Shown here in pieces: positions 5,300-5,800 of a stretch of 5,800 nt of DNA. Numbering within the stretch: position 1 is the first letter of the stretch; each line of letters begins with the position of its first letter. Origin of the DNA: an uncultured Treponema sp. (GTDB taxonomy: Bacteria > Spirochaetota > Spirochaetia > Treponematales > Treponemataceae); contig CAKZZR010000144.1 of assembly GCA_937885475.1 (NCBI GenBank), forward strand, positions 1 to 5,800, written 5' to 3'. Position numbers and translations under genes: made by a program. Below the pieces are notes generated by a model. It had not been told where the DNA came from. It was given only the letters and a program-made list of their open reading frames with translations, and did not search any database.

Positions 5300-5800
5300 C
5301 TAAAGCACCCGGCAGACCGCGCACTTAAGATATTCAGACTTTGGATAGCCAAGCAGAACCGGATGGTCAGGCCCGGCACCGCGCTTTTCCAATATCTGAA
5401 CGCGCTTGTGGCTGTCCATTGCGGCGTGCATAATCATATCGTAAAAATAATGAGCGTCAAAAAAGTGCGAGCATGAGCAGGTGATGAGAATTCCTCCGCT
5501 GTTCAAAAGCCGCATTGCGCGAAGATTTATTTCCTTATAACCACCGTATGCCTTTTGAATAGCCTTGGCGCTTTTTGCAAAAGCCGGCGGATCAAGAATA
5601 ATCACGTCGAACCTACGCCCCTCTGCCTCATATTGCTTGAGCAGGTCGAACACGTCGGCGCATACGGCGGTCATGACGTTCTCGGCACCGTTCAGGGCGA
5701 TGTTGCGCCTGACCATGTCCACTGCCTCCGGGCTGATGTCCGCAGAGATGACGGATTTTGCCCCCGCCCTTACCGCGTTCAACCCGAATGCGCCGGTATG
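5300..5800 (-). CDS. rlmI: RlmI-type class I SAM-dependent 23S rRNA (cytosine-C5) methyltransferase, N-terminus beyond window
   Basis: The C-terminal 166 residues of a protein usually near 390-400 are visible; the frame is open at the right edge, so the N-terminal PUA-like domain and first part of the catalytic fold are outside. Visible parts are the end of SAM motif I (HTGAFGLNAVRAGA, residues 1-14), the acidic SAM-ribose region (SADISPEA), the LDPPAFAKS motif (69-77), TCSCS (107-111), whose cysteine is the likely catalytic nucleophile for m5C formation, and the C-terminal EKRGAGPDHPVLLGYPKSEYLKC block typical of RlmI/YccW-like enzymes. E. coli RlmI makes m5C1962 in 23S rRNA; the same target here is inferred. 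The stop lies 41 nt before the miaA start, suggesting an RNA-modification operon. The subfamily assignment is less certain than the methyltransferase call. Confidence 0.88.
   Translation of the reverse strand, partial: HTGAFGLNAVRAGAKSVISADISPEAVDMVRRNIALNGAENVMTAVCADVFDLLKQYEAEGRRFDVIILDPPAFAKSAKAIQKAYGGYKEINLRAMRLLNSGGILITCSCSHFFDAHYFYDMIMHAAMDSHKRVQILEKRGAGPDHPVLLGYPKSEYLKCAVCRVL

Overview
The window reads as an ordinary stretch of a spirochaete chromosome, most likely a Treponema of medium G+C (host- or rumen-associated type). The clues are a FadL/OmpP1-like outer-membrane barrel with the N-terminal wording of treponemal FadL homologues, an MiaA with a GLEYR motif, and G+C-moderate genes separated by very A+T-rich gaps. 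The genus is an inference from protein style and has not been tested by a search.

Layout from left to right. Positions 1-1188 (minus) carry argG, lacking only its last residues. Positions 1393-1602 (minus) carry a 69-residue protein with a textbook leucine zipper. A 150-bp divergent gap follows, with promoters in both directions and a tandem pair of TGACA-N13-TGTC elements. Positions 1753-3195 (plus) encode a 480-residue FadL-like outer-membrane protein with an unusual alanine-rich insert, closed by a one-directional terminator at 3221-3251. Positions 3268-3996 (minus) encode a TatD-family metal-dependent hydrolase. An A+T-rich 81-bp gap separates it from a divergent 72-codon gene of unknown function (4078-4296, plus), whose stop codon overlaps that of the convergent miaA (4293-5258, minus). 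miaA lies 41 nt downstream of an RlmI-type 23S rRNA methyltransferase (5300 to beyond the right edge), so those two RNA-modification genes probably form an operon.

No gene-free stretch exceeds 300 bases. There are no tRNA or rRNA genes, insertion sequences, CRISPR arrays or phage genes. Most of the window is housekeeping: arginine synthesis, tRNA and rRNA modification, and a nuclease. The parts worth a second look are regulatory or small: two minus-strand genes whose -10 boxes sit so close to the ATG that their mRNAs should be leaderless, a promoter pattern shared by argG and the tatD-family gene, the tandem operator-like sites before the porin gene, and two small uncharacterised proteins. 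I see no convincing new multi-gene system.
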